DNA of 64,000 bases, taken from assembly GCF_030848475.1 (NCBI RefSeq), contig NZ_JAVDDS010000016.1, positions 1 through 64,000 on the forward strand, given 5' to 3'. Below the pieces are notes generated by a model. The model worked only from the letters and a program-made list of their open reading frames with translations. It was not told where the DNA came from and did not search any database. The stretch is from Herbivorax alkaliphila. Its GTDB lineage: Bacteria > Bacillota > Clostridia > Acetivibrionales > Acetivibrionaceae. Made by a program: the position numbers and the translations under genes. Shown in pieces: positions 9,355-18,708 of the stretch (positions are counted from its first letter, which is position 1; each line of letters begins with the position of its first letter).

Positions 9355-9981
9355 ATGAAAATAGAAAGAATAAACGATAACAAAATTAAAGTTACAATTT
9401 CATTAAACGATTTAGAAGAGAGAAATATCGATTTGAATTCTTTAAACTATAATTCTCCTGAAACACAGGAATTATTCTGGGACATGATGGAACAAGCAGA
9501 AATACAATTTGGTTTCACCGCTTCAGATTCTCAATTATGTATCGAAGCTGTTCCCGATGCTGATGAAGGTTTTGTCATATTAATAACTAAAATGGATGAA
9601 GATGGTGAGTTTGAATCTATTCACAAATACATTAAAAATAGATTCAAAAAAACAGATCTTAGAGTTAAAAAGAAAACCAAAAAAGTATGCTCTTCTATAG
9701 TTATTTATGCTTTTGATGATTTTGACAATTTGTGTCTTCTATGCAATAGGTTGTATAAAACCTATTCTGGCGAAAGCACCTTATATAAGCTAAAAGACGT
9801 TTATTATATTTTATTGACTAAGAATTCATGGTCGGTAGACAACTTAGATGCATTTGATTTAATTTTAAATGAATACGGACAAAAAGTTAAAAAAACCTAT
9901 TTCTATGAAGGGTACTTAAATGAACATGCAGTAAAAATCATTGACTGCACAGCTATAGAATCAATTATAGCTTACTTTTAG
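9355..9981 (+). CDS. mecA: MecA-family adaptor protein
   Basis: This protein of about 208 residues matches MecA/YpbH adaptors, which deliver substrates to the ClpC AAA+ unfoldase and in Bacillus restrain competence and sporulation regulators. The N-terminal substrate-binding domain begins MKIERINDNKIKVTIS, the acidic linker follows, and the C-terminal ClpC-binding domain ends with the INEYG-like DLILNEYG region. The ATG at 9355 is chosen because GGAGGTG is 4 bases upstream; the open frame continues upstream to 9196 without a ribosome site. Its last four bases overlap the end of the convergent PRC-barrel gene. Confidence 0.88.
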   Translation: MKIERINDNKIKVTISLNDLEERNIDLNSLNYNSPETQELFWDMMEQAEIQFGFTASDSQLCIEAVPDADEGFVILITKMDEDGEFESIHKYIKNRFKKTDLRVKKKTKKVCSSIVIYAFDDFDNLCLLCNRLYKTYSGESTLYKLKDVYYILLTKNSWSVDNLDAFDLILNEYGQKVKKTYFYEGYLNEHAVKIIDCTAIESIIAYF

Positions 9982-10787
9982 CCTCTATTGTTCATTACTA
10001 GTTCAATAAGTTTTCCACACTTTTGAGCCTGTTCAATTACTTCATCAGTAATTGTGTTGCCATCACTTATAATTATTGACCCCTTATCGGTTTTGATTGT
10101 CTTTGTGGCCTTTCTGCCATTTAGATATTGTCTGTATCTTTGTTCAAACAAGCTTGATGAATTATATGAATTTGACTGCTCTTTTATAATTTTGCCTTCT
10201 ATGGAAATATCATCAGTTGTAGACTTATCTTTGTTTTTTATAAGGTTTGTCTCATCTTTTGAGCTGTTTTTTTTCGTACATAAGTCACTTATATCTTCAA
10301 CAAGAGAATTTTCAACATTTTCCTTTACTAAAACAAAATTATCTCTAAAAGCAATTATACTAGCTTTTGGTATAATGCTAATTTTATTTTGAATAATATC
10401 AGATATATACTCAATTCCAGCTACTTTACAGCTTTTGTCCTCATCAATATATATATCTTCAATTTCACCAATAAGCCTTCCCTTTTGAGTAAGTATCCTA
10501 ACACCATACACCTGAATATTTTCCTTCAATAAATCTATTGCAAAGGGAAATTCACTTAAATCTTTTACTACTTCTTCACCCTTAATAGTTAAAGCATCTT
10601 GCCCTATCCCTATAATATCATCTACAGTTATCACTTTTGAACTAAAAATCTGACTTTCACTTTCAACAAGAATGTAGTCAATAGAGTTTTTTTTTGGATT
10701 TACAATTAATTTTTTAACCTTTCCAACTTCCATCCCTTCTAAAGCACCAATAACAGGCAAACCTAATATTTCTTGTGTTTTTTTCAT
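9978..10787 (-). CDS. PRC-barrel domain protein
   Basis: The 269-residue protein carries two PRC-barrel-like beta domains: one at about 5-75 (GLPVIGALEGMEVGKVKKLIV) and one at about 95-165 (GVRILTQKGRLIGEIEDIYID). A polar linker and a C-terminal helical segment follow. PRC barrels occur in RimM, photosynthetic reaction centres and many small Firmicute proteins of unclear function. No membrane segment is seen. AAAGGAG lies 11 bases before the ATG. It is convergent with mecA, and the two stop codons overlap by 4 bases with no space for a separate terminator. Confidence 0.8.
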   Translation of the reverse strand: MKKTQEILGLPVIGALEGMEVGKVKKLIVNPKKNSIDYILVESESQIFSSKVITVDDIIGIGQDALTIKGEEVVKDLSEFPFAIDLLKENIQVYGVRILTQKGRLIGEIEDIYIDEDKSCKVAGIEYISDIIQNKISIIPKASIIAFRDNFVLVKENVENSLVEDISDLCTKKNSSKDETNLIKNKDKSTTDDISIEGKIIKEQSNSYNSSSLFEQRYRQYLNGRKATKTIKTDKGSIIISDGNTITDEVIEQAQKCGKLIELVMNNRG

Positions 10788-10908
10788 CTATCGGCATACT
10801 CCTTTAACACTTTTTTCTATTAAACCACTATTCTATATATCTATTCTCAAATCCTGCAAAAAAACATTTTTTTTAATAATTTTGAGAGATGTGAATAACA
10901 TCCATGCC

Positions 10909-10937
10909 TTGACAGCACTTTTTATATAATCTATATT
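10909..10937 (+). promoter_or_regulatory. Near-consensus sigma-A promoter
   Basis: TTGACA is followed after 17 bases by TATATT. It is oriented toward the gene at 11027 and leaves an untranslated leader of about 80 bases. Confidence 0.7.
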
Positions 10938-11026
10938 ATACTTAAGGTGTGTATAACAAACGTTAATAGAAATGGCATGCATCCTTATACTTATGAATAT
11001 AATAATTATGGATTGGTTGGATAACA

Positions 11027-11572
11027 ATGTCGCCTAAAAAGATTATACCTAATAAGTTTGAACAATTTTTATCAAATAGAAACAGTCTAATACAACAATA
11101 TTCAAAGGGAGACTTATCAAAAGAAGAATTTATTGAAGAAAATTACAGATGTATAACAGCACTGGATATAAAACCTTTTAGCAAAATAGATAACGTTAAA
11201 AAAGCTATCTATAATTATCAATATTACAATGTGCTGGCAAAATATTATCAAAAAAAAGCTCATAACCTTGGTAAAAGAAACGAAGGTCGATATGATTTTT
11301 TAGAATTGTCCAACCACTTTTATTCAAAAAAGGATAATGTAACAATAAAGCTTTTAAAACTCATTGATTTTTGTGGAGTAGATGCCTATTATGTAAAAGT
11401 GAAATCATCAAACCTCAAAAAAAAATTATTTGAAATTGTCTTAAAGGACTATGACGACATAATACTTCATTCTAAGAATAAAGTATTATTAAATATGCTT
11501 ATAGATGAAAATGTATTTTCTTTTGAAGAAAGACGTTCTCTTGTAGATAGCTATATTAATCAAAAATACTAA
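11027..11572 (+). CDS. DUF6648-like clostridial protein
   Basis: This 181-residue soluble protein resembles a conserved clostridial family of unknown function (I recall it as DUF6648). Recognisable pieces are FEQFLSNRN, GDLSKEEFIEENYR and NYQYYNVLAKYYQ; the family name is from memory. It has no signal or membrane segment and is basic and helical. The ATG has no clear ribosome site. A nine-codon frame starting at 11008 overlaps this start and ends at 11037, so translational coupling is possible. It faces the SpoIIE-type gene, with only 2 bases between the stops. Confidence 0.7.
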   Translation: MSPKKIIPNKFEQFLSNRNSLIQQYSKGDLSKEEFIEENYRCITALDIKPFSKIDNVKKAIYNYQYYNVLAKYYQKKAHNLGKRNEGRYDFLELSNHFYSKKDNVTIKLLKLIDFCGVDAYYVKVKSSNLKKKLFEIVLKDYDDIILHSKNKVLLNMLIDENVFSFEERRSLVDSYINQKY

Positions 11573-11574
11573 AA

Positions 11575-13254
11575 TTACTCTCTTGCTTCCATAATAAAAA
11601 ATGTAATGTCATCCTGTATCTTTTTATTTTCCATAAATTCAAAAACTCCATCACATACAGCATCTGCCATATCCTTTACAGAGTTATTAGAATTGTCCTT
11701 TAGTACTTTTTTTAATCTTTCCTCTCCATAAAACTCTCTAGAAGCATTTCTTGCTTCTGTAATACCATCTGTATAAAACATTATTTTGTTACTAGGCTCA
11801 ATCTTTATTTTATAATCTTTATAATTTTCACTGTAAAATTCAATTAACTTACATATAGGAAATCCTTTTATTTCAATCTCTTGTATTTCACCATTTTTCT
11901 TTATAATCAATGGCTCTGTATTATGTCCTGCCGAAGACCACTTTAATTCATTTGTTTTCATATTATATATTCCAAACAACATAACAATATATACATGATC
12001 ACCAAAATTTGTCTTGTTAAAAGCTTTATATGTATCGTCTAAAATACTTGAAGGACTTAAATTATTCTTTGTATTGTTTAAATCCAATAAAGATCTAATT
12101 GTCTGATTTAAAAAAACAGTAAGCATAGCTGCCGGAACTCCATGTCCCGATACATCCCCAATATAAAATGCCATATTGTCCTCATCAATTTTGAAAATAC
12201 TATAAAAGTCTCCGCTTACCCTCTCAGCCGGAACATATCTGACTTCAAAAGAAATATTCTTATTTTCAGGCTCCTTAAAGTAAAACATAGATTTTTGAAT
12301 GTTTCTTGCATATTTCAAATCATTTAAAAGTTTATTATTTAGCTTTTTTATTTCATTGGTTCTTTCATTAACTATATTATCCAAATTTTCTGCATGATCT
12401 TTAAGTTTTTGTTTGGCTGTATACAATTGAAGATACGGTTTTTTTATACTGCTAATCAAAATAGCTCTAAAAATAATAAAAAATGCAATAAATTTATATA
12501 TATGTCCTAAATAATTATAAATGTCATATACGCTTACATACAACACAAATGCTATTTCACTAAATATGCTTATAATTAAAGATATGGCAAAAAGAAAAAT
12601 CACGCGATCTTTTCCCTTTTTATATTCTGCTATCAACCTGAAAGTTGCAACGGCAAACAATAATATTATTACATACTCTGAATATATTTTATAACTGGTA
12701 AGCCCTTGTCCATCTACAAACATAGGTGGAAACAAATTTGGGTAATAAGTGACTGTGACAAGAAAAAAAACACTTATAAACATGGGAACAATTAAAAATA
12801 CTTCTTTTCTTATTTTAGATTTTTGTTTTGGTGGAATAATAGTTGCAATTAAAAAACCGATTGATGAAATAAATCTTGCTATAATCCAAAAAGTAGTAGA
12901 TCTATTTGCACCTATATTTTCTATAAAAAAGTCCGGCATACCTTTAAAGCTCAGTGTATGAAACATATCTACCATCGCTATGGTAAAAAAAACACTTCCT
13001 AAAAAAACCGTCCTTAAATTACGGGTTTGATCATAAGTATAGTAAGATACTACAAACACTGAAAATGAAACAAGTATGCTAATAAACTCAAACAAATAAT
13101 GCCATGTCAAATAATTAGCTATACTCATAATCTGTTCAAATTCTTCTTCAAAAAGTCCAACTATTTCAAAAAGAGAAAATGCAGCAAGTCCAGTAATTAT
13201 TAATATAATATATTGCTTGTATTTAGTAAAAATTTTTGATATTTTTTTTAACAT
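11575..13254 (-). CDS. MASE3 sensor SpoIIE-type Ser/Thr phosphatase
   Basis: This membrane phosphatase of about 559 residues combines an N-terminal MASE3-like sensor of about eight membrane segments (about 10-270), a coiled linker (about 280-325) and a C-terminal PP2C/SpoIIE domain. Metal-binding motifs are visible in ERVSGDFYSIF, YIGDVSGHGVPAAM and FYTDGITEARN. Such proteins dephosphorylate anti-anti-sigma factors to release stress or developmental sigma factors. No partner STAS/RsbW genes are in this window, so its target is elsewhere. The ATG at 13254, after GAGG, is preferred to a TTG 21 bases upstream that lacks a ribosome site. Confidence 0.88.
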   Translation of the reverse strand: MLKKISKIFTKYKQYIILIITGLAAFSLFEIVGLFEEEFEQIMSIANYLTWHYLFEFISILVSFSVFVVSYYTYDQTRNLRTVFLGSVFFTIAMVDMFHTLSFKGMPDFFIENIGANRSTTFWIIARFISSIGFLIATIIPPKQKSKIRKEVFLIVPMFISVFFLVTVTYYPNLFPPMFVDGQGLTSYKIYSEYVIILLFAVATFRLIAEYKKGKDRVIFLFAISLIISIFSEIAFVLYVSVYDIYNYLGHIYKFIAFFIIFRAILISSIKKPYLQLYTAKQKLKDHAENLDNIVNERTNEIKKLNNKLLNDLKYARNIQKSMFYFKEPENKNISFEVRYVPAERVSGDFYSIFKIDEDNMAFYIGDVSGHGVPAAMLTVFLNQTIRSLLDLNNTKNNLSPSSILDDTYKAFNKTNFGDHVYIVMLFGIYNMKTNELKWSSAGHNTEPLIIKKNGEIQEIEIKGFPICKLIEFYSENYKDYKIKIEPSNKIMFYTDGITEARNASREFYGEERLKKVLKDNSNNSVKDMADAVCDGVFEFMENKKIQDDITFFIMEARE

Positions 13255-13338
13255 TGTCCTCACATACTCACACAAGTTATTTTTATTTAGCTTTCATTTA
13301 TTTTAACACTTTATTCTCTCAAAATGCAAGAAAAAAAG

Positions 13339-13382
13339 CAGAGTATAGAAATTTACAAAAACTTTTTAAACTCTATACTCTG
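13339..13382 (-). terminator. Intrinsic terminator of lon
   Basis: CAGAGTATAGA at 13339 is perfectly inverted at 13372-13382. On the minus strand the stem is followed by a run of seven T bases, so it ends lon transcription about 80 bases after its stop. Confidence 0.85.
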
Positions 13383-13464
13383 ACTTTTTAAATTTATCTA
13401 ATTTATAAACCCTAATATTCTAAAAAGTTAACATTTCGATATCAAGCTTTTTAAATACGTATAT

Positions 13465-15900
13465 CTACTGTTCTATTACTGGATTGTCTAAATTGTCTAT
13501 TCCACTTTCTTTATCTATAATTACTTTCTCTTCTTTCTGTACACCTTTGTTTTTGTATTTTGTTTTCTTCTTCACAAGAGCTGTCTTTAACACTGTTTCC
13601 ATGTCTTCTGCAATAACAAATTTTATTTTCTCACTAACATTTTCAGGGATTTCATCTAAGTCTTTTTTGTTATCACCAGGTAAAATAACAGTGTCTATAC
13701 CTGCTCTATGAGCTGCCAATACTTTTTCTTTAAGTCCTCCTATTGGTAAAACTCTACCTCTTAAAGTTATTTCACCTGTCATAGCCACATTTTTCTTAAC
13801 AGGAACATCTGTGAGTGCTGAAACCATAGCAGTAGCCAGCGTTATACCAGCTGAAGGTCCATCCTTTGGAATAGCTCCTTCAGGAACATGAATGTGAATA
13901 TCATACTTTTTATAAAAATCTTTGTCAATTTTATATAGTTCTATCTTTGAGCGTATAAAACTCATTGCAGCTCTTGCAGATTCTTTCATAACATCTCCTA
14001 ATTGTCCTGTAAGTTCTAACTTCCCAGCACCTTCCATTAATGTTACTTCTATAGATAAAGTGTCTCCACCTACTGGAGTCCATGCTAAGCCAGTTGCAAT
14101 ACCAGTTTCATCTTTTTCATTTGCAGAATCGTATTTGTACTTTTTCGTTCCTAAATACTTTTCAATATTAGGTGCAGTAATCTTTACTGTCTTTTGATTT
14201 GACAATACAAGTTTTTTAGCTGCTTTTCTGCAAACACTTGCCATTTGCCTTTCTAATCCTCTTACTCCTGACTCTCTTGTATAACAATTTATTATCTCGC
14301 GTACTGCCTTTTCATCAATTCTTACATTTCCCTTTTTAAGACCATGTTCCTTAATTTGTTTAGGAAACAAAAACCTTGTGGCAATATTCACCTTCTCCTC
14401 TTCTGTATAGCTGGAAATGTGAATTATTTCCATTCTGTCTAAAAGAGGTCTTGGAACAGTATCAAGATTATTGGCAGTAGTCAAAAATAAAACATCTGAC
14501 AAATCAAATGGAAGTTCTAAATAGTGATCTCTAAATGCAAAGTTTTGTTCTCCGTCCAACACTTCAAGCATAGCTGAAGACGGGTCACCTCTAAAATCAC
14601 TGCTCATCTTGTCTATTTCATCAAGAAGAATAAGAGGATTTTTTGAACCTGCCTGTTTAAGTGCAGAAATAATTCTTCCCGGCATAGAACCTACATATGT
14701 CCTTCTATGACCTCTGATTTCAGCTTCATCTCTCACACCACCTAAAGACATTCTTACATAGTTTCTATTTAGTGCTCTTCCAATGGATTTTGCAATTGAT
14801 GTTTTACCTACCCCTGGAGGTCCTACTAGGCACAAAATAGGTCCCTTAAGGTCTTTTTTCAGTTTTCTAATTGCAAGATATTCTATTATTCTTTCCTTTA
14901 CCTTTTCAAGTCCATAATGATCCTCATCTAAGATTTCCTCTGCACGTTTTAAATCAATAATTTCTTTGGTCTTATTATTCCAAGGTAAGTCTAGTAACCA
15001 ATCAAGATACGTTCTGACTACAGCTCCTTCTGCAGATCCTGAAGGCATCTTAATAAGACGATCTAACTCTTTTAATACTTTCTTCTCAACTTCCTCACCA
15101 TATTTTCCTTCTTTTAATCTTTTTTTGTATTCTTCAACTTCACCTGCAACCCCGTCTTTATCACCTAATTCATTCTGTATTGCCTTTAACTGTTCTCTTA
15201 AATAATACTCTTTTTGCATTTTATCAATTTGCTTTCTGACTTTAATATTAATATCCTTTTCAATTTGCATAATATCAATTTCTTTTACAAGAATTTCAAA
15301 TAACTTTTGCAACCTCACAATTGGTTGAAATTCATCAAGAATCTCCTGTTTCTGTTCAACCTTTACAACAAGATTAGACGTTATTATATCAGCTAATTGG
15401 TCTGGATCATCAATATTCATTATTGATAAAACAGTTTCAGGTGATATTTTATTATTTAACTTAGCATAATTTTCAAAAGTTGATAATACTCTTCTTTTTA
15501 GAGCCTCAATTTCAACATGACTTTCCTCATCATCAATATAAATCTTTTCTTCAACTTCAGCCATGAAAAAAGGATCTACCTGAGTATACTCAGATATTTC
15601 TGCTCGACTTATACCCTCAACCAAAACTCTTATTGTATCTCCTGGAAGCTTTAACAGCTGTTTGACTTTGCATATGGTTCCAATGGTGTAAATTTCATCT
15701 TCTTCAGGTGAATCATTCTTTGCATCCTTTTGAGCAACCAAATAAATTAATTGGTTATTGATCATCGCTTCTTCTAAAGCCTTAATAGACTTTACTCTTC
15801 CCACATCAAAGTGCAATATCATATGGGGAAACACTGTCAAACCCCTTAGAGGCAATAGTGGTAACACCTGCTTTTTTACAACTTTTCTTTCACCAGACAT
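13465..15900 (-). CDS. lon: ATP-dependent protease LonA
   Basis: The 811-residue protein is a full-length LonA protease, which unfolds and degrades damaged and regulatory proteins in the cytosol. It has the N-terminal substrate domain ([14 protein letters not shown] at residues 13-26), a coiled helical region, the AAA+ module with Walker A GPPGVGKT (about 360) and LLDEIDKM, and the S16 peptidase domain. The Ser-Lys dyad is seen in KDGPSAG (Ser about 681) and [16 protein letters not shown] is 8 bases before the ATG. It is a single transcription unit with its own terminator. The C-terminal tail of about 30 residues is polar and looks unstructured. Confidence 0.97.
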   Translation of the reverse strand: MSGERKVVKKQVLPLLPLRGLTVFPHMILHFDVGRVKSIKALEEAMINNQLIYLVAQKDAKNDSPEEDEIYTIGTICKVKQLLKLPGDTIRVLVEGISRAEISEYTQVDPFFMAEVEEKIYIDDEESHVEIEALKRRVLSTFENYAKLNNKISPETVLSIMNIDDPDQLADIITSNLVVKVEQKQEILDEFQPIVRLQKLFEILVKEIDIMQIEKDINIKVRKQIDKMQKEYYLREQLKAIQNELGDKDGVAGEVEEYKKRLKEGKYGEEVEKKVLKELDRLIKMPSGSAEGAVVRTYLDWLLDLPWNNKTKEIIDLKRAEEILDEDHYGLEKVKERIIEYLAIRKLKKDLKGPILCLVGPPGVGKTSIAKSIGRALNRNYVRMSLGGVRDEAEIRGHRRTYVGSMPGRIISALKQAGSKNPLILLDEIDKMSSDFRGDPSSAMLEVLDGEQNFAFRDHYLELPFDLSDVLFLTTANNLDTVPRPLLDRMEIIHISSYTEEEKVNIATRFLFPKQIKEHGLKKGNVRIDEKAVREIINCYTRESGVRGLERQMASVCRKAAKKLVLSNQKTVKITAPNIEKYLGTKKYKYDSANEKDETGIATGLAWTPVGGDTLSIEVTLMEGAGKLELTGQLGDVMKESARAAMSFIRSKIELYKIDKDFYKKYDIHIHVPEGAIPKDGPSAGITLATAMVSALTDVPVKKNVAMTGEITLRGRVLPIGGLKEKVLAAHRAGIDTVILPGDNKKDLDEIPENVSEKIKFVIAEDMETVLKTALVKKKTKYKNKGVQKEEKVIIDKESGIDNLDNPVIEQ

Positions 15901-16329
15901 TTTACCATCCCCTTACTTTTAAAATTTGTATTTCTCTTGCAATAACTGTACTACTACTTATTTCAAACGCATACTTGTGAAAACAAAATCCTTAATACTA
16001 AACTACTTATATCTACACCCTTAATAGCACTAGCAATTTTTGGATAATTACTTAAATATCAAAGCTTGAATCCTCACTATTATAACCTTAGTAAAACATT
16101 ATTTCAATTATTTTTATTTGGAATATCAGGTAACCACTTCTTGACTAAAACAAAAATGTATTAAAAACTTTAAAAATTAAGAAATTTCGCTAGGGAACTC
16201 TATGGTTCTCTCGAAGGATGCTCAAAAAATATTTTTTTAATTTATATTCAAGCATACTTAGATTATACTATATTTTATGCTTAATATAAATAGGTCTATA
16301 TTCCCCTTTTAAAAAATATACAAGTTTTA
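15901..16329. other. Intergenic region between divergent lon and argJ
   Basis: This AT-rich stretch holds no gene that can be supported. The only structure noticed is a dyad AGGGAAC/GTTCTCT at about 16193-16218, followed by an A/T-rich run; it may be a remnant terminator. Confidence 0.4.
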
Positions 16330-16358
16330 TTGAATAGTTATTTTAATTTATGTATAAT
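16330..16358 (+). promoter_or_regulatory. Probable sigma-A promoter of argJ
   Basis: TTGAAT is followed after 17 bases by TATAAT, leaving a structured leader of about 100 bases before the argJ start. Confidence 0.65.
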
Positions 16359-16381
16359 TTACATGTTAAGTATTATTTATA

Positions 16382-16445
16382 GCTGGTTTCAGTTTTTGAA
16401 ACAGCACAAATCTAAAGCTTAAGAATAATTATATCATTCTTAAGC
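16382..16445 (+). promoter_or_regulatory. Two tandem hairpins in the argJ leader
   Basis: The first hairpin pairs GTTTCA (16386) with TGAAAC (16397), extended by GCT/AGC. The second is a perfect 10-base arm GCTTAAGAAT (16417) with ATTCTTAAGC (16436). Both lie downstream of the promoter. They could be an operator (the second has some likeness to arginine-repressor boxes) or RNA control elements. No T run follows, so a terminator is unlikely. Confidence 0.45.
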
Positions 16446-16466
16446 ACAAAAATGGAGTTGAAATAT

Positions 16467-17672
16467 ATGACAAATGTTATACCAGGTGGAGTAACAGCAC
16501 CAAAAGGATTTAAAGCTGCAGGAGTTTCTTGCGGAGTAAAAAATAACAAAAATAAAGACCTTGCAGTTATATGTTCAGATGAAATTGCAGTTTCGGCTGG
16601 AGTATTTACTCAAAATCAAGTCAAAGGGCATTCCCTGCAATTAACTATGGAACATATAAAAAATGGTTATGCAAAAGCAATCGTTTTAAATAGTGGAAAC
16701 GCAAATGCCTGTAACGGAGAAGGTGGAATAAAAAATGCAAAGGAAATTGCCCAGCTCTCTTCCCAACTTTTAGACTGCGAATCTGAAAACATCTTAGTTG
16801 GTTCAACTGGCGTTATAGGGGTGCCTCTAAATATGCCTAAAATACGTGCAGGTCTTAGAGCTGCCTCTTCTAATTTATCTGCGGAAGGATCACATGATGC
16901 AGCACAAGCTATCATGACTACCGACCTTATTGAAAAAGAAACTGCTGTGGATATAGAAATTCAAGGAGAAAGAGTTAGGGTTGGAGCTATTGCAAAAGGT
17001 TCAGGAATGATACATCCAAACATGGCTACAATGATTGGTGTTATAACAACTGATATAAACATTTCAAAAGGACTTTTAAATAAAGCACTAAAAGAAGTAG
17101 TTCCAAAAACTTTTAACAGAGTTTCAGTAGATGGAGAAACCAGTGTTTGCGATATGGTTCTCTTGCTTGCAAATGGAGAAGCAGAAAATTCTGGAGTTAT
17201 AAGTGAGGATATGGAATATAACACCTTCAAATCTGCTCTTGAATACGTTTGTAAAAATCTTTCACAATTGATTGCGAAAGATGGTGAAGGTGCAACAAAG
17301 CTGATTGAAGTTGTTGTAGAAAATGCTGCTAATGAAGATGATGCTTATAAGGCAGTATGCTCAATTGCCAAATCCCCCCTTGTAAAAACAGCAATTTTTG
17401 GTGAAGATGCAAATTGGGGTAGAATAATAACTGCAGCAGGGTATTCTGGAGCAGAATTCGATTCTAATTTAATAGATATTTCAATAGGAGACTTACTGGT
17501 TTGTCGAAACGGTACAGGACTGAATTTTGACGAGACGGAAGCTAAAAAAATATTAGAAAAAGACCAAGTGCAAATTAACGTAAATCTAAAAAAAGGAACC
17601 TTTTCAGATAGAATGTGGACATGTGATTTTTCTTATGACTATGTTAAAATCAATGGAAGCTATCGGTCTTGA
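16467..17672 (+). CDS. argJ: Ornithine acetyltransferase / glutamate N-acetyltransferase
   Basis: This ArgJ protein of about 401 residues transfers acetyl groups from N-acetylornithine to glutamate in the arginine pathway and may also use acetyl-CoA. The motif GGVTAPKGFKAAGV is at the N-terminus. The self-cleavage site, between Ala187 and Thr188 in NMATMIGV, is intact, so the precursor should yield alpha and beta chains. The start at 16467 fits GGAG nine bases upstream; the earlier ATG at 16452 contains that site. No other arginine gene is adjacent, which is unusual since argJ commonly sits with argC, argB or argD. A family II repeat begins 9 bases after the stop. Confidence 0.95.
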   Translation: MTNVIPGGVTAPKGFKAAGVSCGVKNNKNKDLAVICSDEIAVSAGVFTQNQVKGHSLQLTMEHIKNGYAKAIVLNSGNANACNGEGGIKNAKEIAQLSSQLLDCESENILVGSTGVIGVPLNMPKIRAGLRAASSNLSAEGSHDAAQAIMTTDLIEKETAVDIEIQGERVRVGAIAKGSGMIHPNMATMIGVITTDINISKGLLNKALKEVVPKTFNRVSVDGETSVCDMVLLLANGEAENSGVISEDMEYNTFKSALEYVCKNLSQLIAKDGEGATKLIEVVVENAANEDDAYKAVCSIAKSPLVKTAIFGEDANWGRIITAAGYSGAEFDSNLIDISIGDLLVCRNGTGLNFDETEAKKILEKDQVQINVNLKKGTFSDRMWTCDFSYDYVKINGSYRS

Positions 17673-17680
17673 TGTTTTAA

Positions 17681-17852
17681 GGGTACAGCGAATGAAATAT
17701 GGAAGAAACATTGTGGAGTAAGTTGTAGAGCCTGTTAATACTACGTGGAAAGTGAAATCAATCTTCTACGCACTAGCGAGTTTTGCTCGAGCCCGCGGAG
17801 TATCTACAGGCTTTACATCTGCATAACTTTAGCTTCTGGAATATTCTTCTTT
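17681..17852 (+). repeat. Family II dispersed repeat, copy A (longest)
   Basis: The left arm carries GAATGAAATATGGAAGAAAC and ATTGTGGAGTAAGTT. Next come an imperfect stem of 18 bases per side (17725-17742 with 17799-17816) enclosing an inner CGAG/CTCG hairpin, and the right end AACTTTAGCTTCTGGAAT. The left arm and first stem arm recur at 33212-33322, and the right end at 36584-36602 and 35491-35519. No protein is encoded. Confidence 0.7.
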
Positions 17853-17877
17853 ATGTTTAATATATACAAAATTTTCA

Positions 17878-17906
17878 TTGCCTATCTTTCGTATAATTGG
17901 TATAAT
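17878..17906 (+). promoter_or_regulatory. Promoter-like site with no adjacent gene
   Basis: TTGCCT is followed after 17 bases by TATAAT. The next gene (cheW) starts about 195 bases on and has a nearer promoter candidate, so this one could drive a long leader or a small RNA. Confidence 0.4.
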
Positions 17907-18005
17907 AGATATATAGGTCTTGCCTTTATTTTTTATTCTAAAGTAGTATATTAGCTTAATCTCACTTTTCTTAATACACTAAAATATATCACTTGAAATC
18001 TAACC

Positions 18006-18034
18006 TTGATATAAACTAATTAGCAAAATATTAA
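18006..18034 (+). promoter_or_regulatory. Possible promoter of cheW-like gene
   Basis: TTGATA is followed after 17 bases by TATTAA, about 65 bases before the cheW-like start. Confidence 0.4.
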
Positions 18035-18104
18035 CTTATATCAAAACACTTTAATCAATATACCAATTTTATGTAGCAACTATTATATCATTGGAGGTAT
18101 TATT

Positions 18105-18575
18105 ATGTCAGATCAGTATGTTGTTTTTAATCTAAATAATATCAGCTTTGGAATCAAAATAAACCACGTTACAGAAATCATAAATATTCATGAAGTTTTT
18201 AAAGTTCCAAATACTCCACTTTGCATAGAAGGACTTATAAATCTGAGAGATAAAGTTTATACCATTTTAAACTTAAGAGAAATGTTTAATTTACCTAAAA
18301 AGAATTTAAATAACGAAGAATGTGGTAACGAAAATTCTAAAATATTATTAGTGAATATAAACTCTAAATTTGTTGGACTAATAGTTGATTCGGTAAATGA
18401 AATAAAAATAATTGAAAGTGAGAAAATCATGTCACCATCTGAGTTTGAATCCCAATTTGATTCAAGTTTTCTTGAGGGCATAGCTAAAATAAATGATAGT
18501 CAGCTCTTACTTCTACTAGACCTTGATATGCTTCTTAATAAAGTAATTGATAAACAAGTACATTGTACTGTCTAA
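18105..18575 (+). CDS. cheW: CheW-like coupling protein
   Basis: The 156-residue protein is a single CheW/SH3-like domain, of the kind that bridges chemoreceptors and CheA. Typical segments are YVVFNLNNISFGIKINHVTEI, IEGLINLRDKVYTILNLREMF and the C-terminal LLLLLDLDMLL. There is no membrane segment. GGAGG lies 7 bases before the ATG. No che, mcp or flagellar gene is nearby, so it is an orphan CheW. It could serve a chemotaxis cluster elsewhere or another signalling array. It ends at a strong hairpin shared with the convergent DUF948 gene. Confidence 0.88.
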   Translation: MSDQYVVFNLNNISFGIKINHVTEIINIHEVFKVPNTPLCIEGLINLRDKVYTILNLREMFNLPKKNLNNEECGNENSKILLVNINSKFVGLIVDSVNEIKIIESEKIMSPSEFESQFDSSFLEGIAKINDSQLLLLLDLDMLLNKVIDKQVHCTV

Positions 18576-18598
18576 TTAGGACTTTCACCTTATTTTAA

Positions 18599-18647
18599 GA
18601 CTTTGAAAAAGGATGTGAGTTAAAAACTCACATCCTTTTTCAAAGTC
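18599..18647. terminator. Long perfect hairpin, bidirectional terminator
   Basis: A perfect 23-base stem (18599-18621 with 18625-18647) closes a 3-base loop. The inner GGATGTGAGT/ACTCACATCC stem is flanked by A5 and T5 tracts, so it can stop cheW and also the convergent gene at 18709. The length of the perfect stem is unusual. Confidence 0.75.
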
Positions 18648-18708
18648 CTTGAACAAATTAAAAGATTTTATATCGAAGAATCTAGATACCCTAAAATTTT
18701 ATTATGTA

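Noticed and set aside
10833-11027. Open frame of 64 codons on the minus strand
   Set aside because: It overlaps the TTGACA promoter and leader of the plus-strand gene, has no ribosome site and resembles no protein.
17745-17954. Plus-strand frame of 69 codons in repeat copy A
   Set aside because: It crosses the palindromic arms of a non-coding repeat and lacks a ribosome site.
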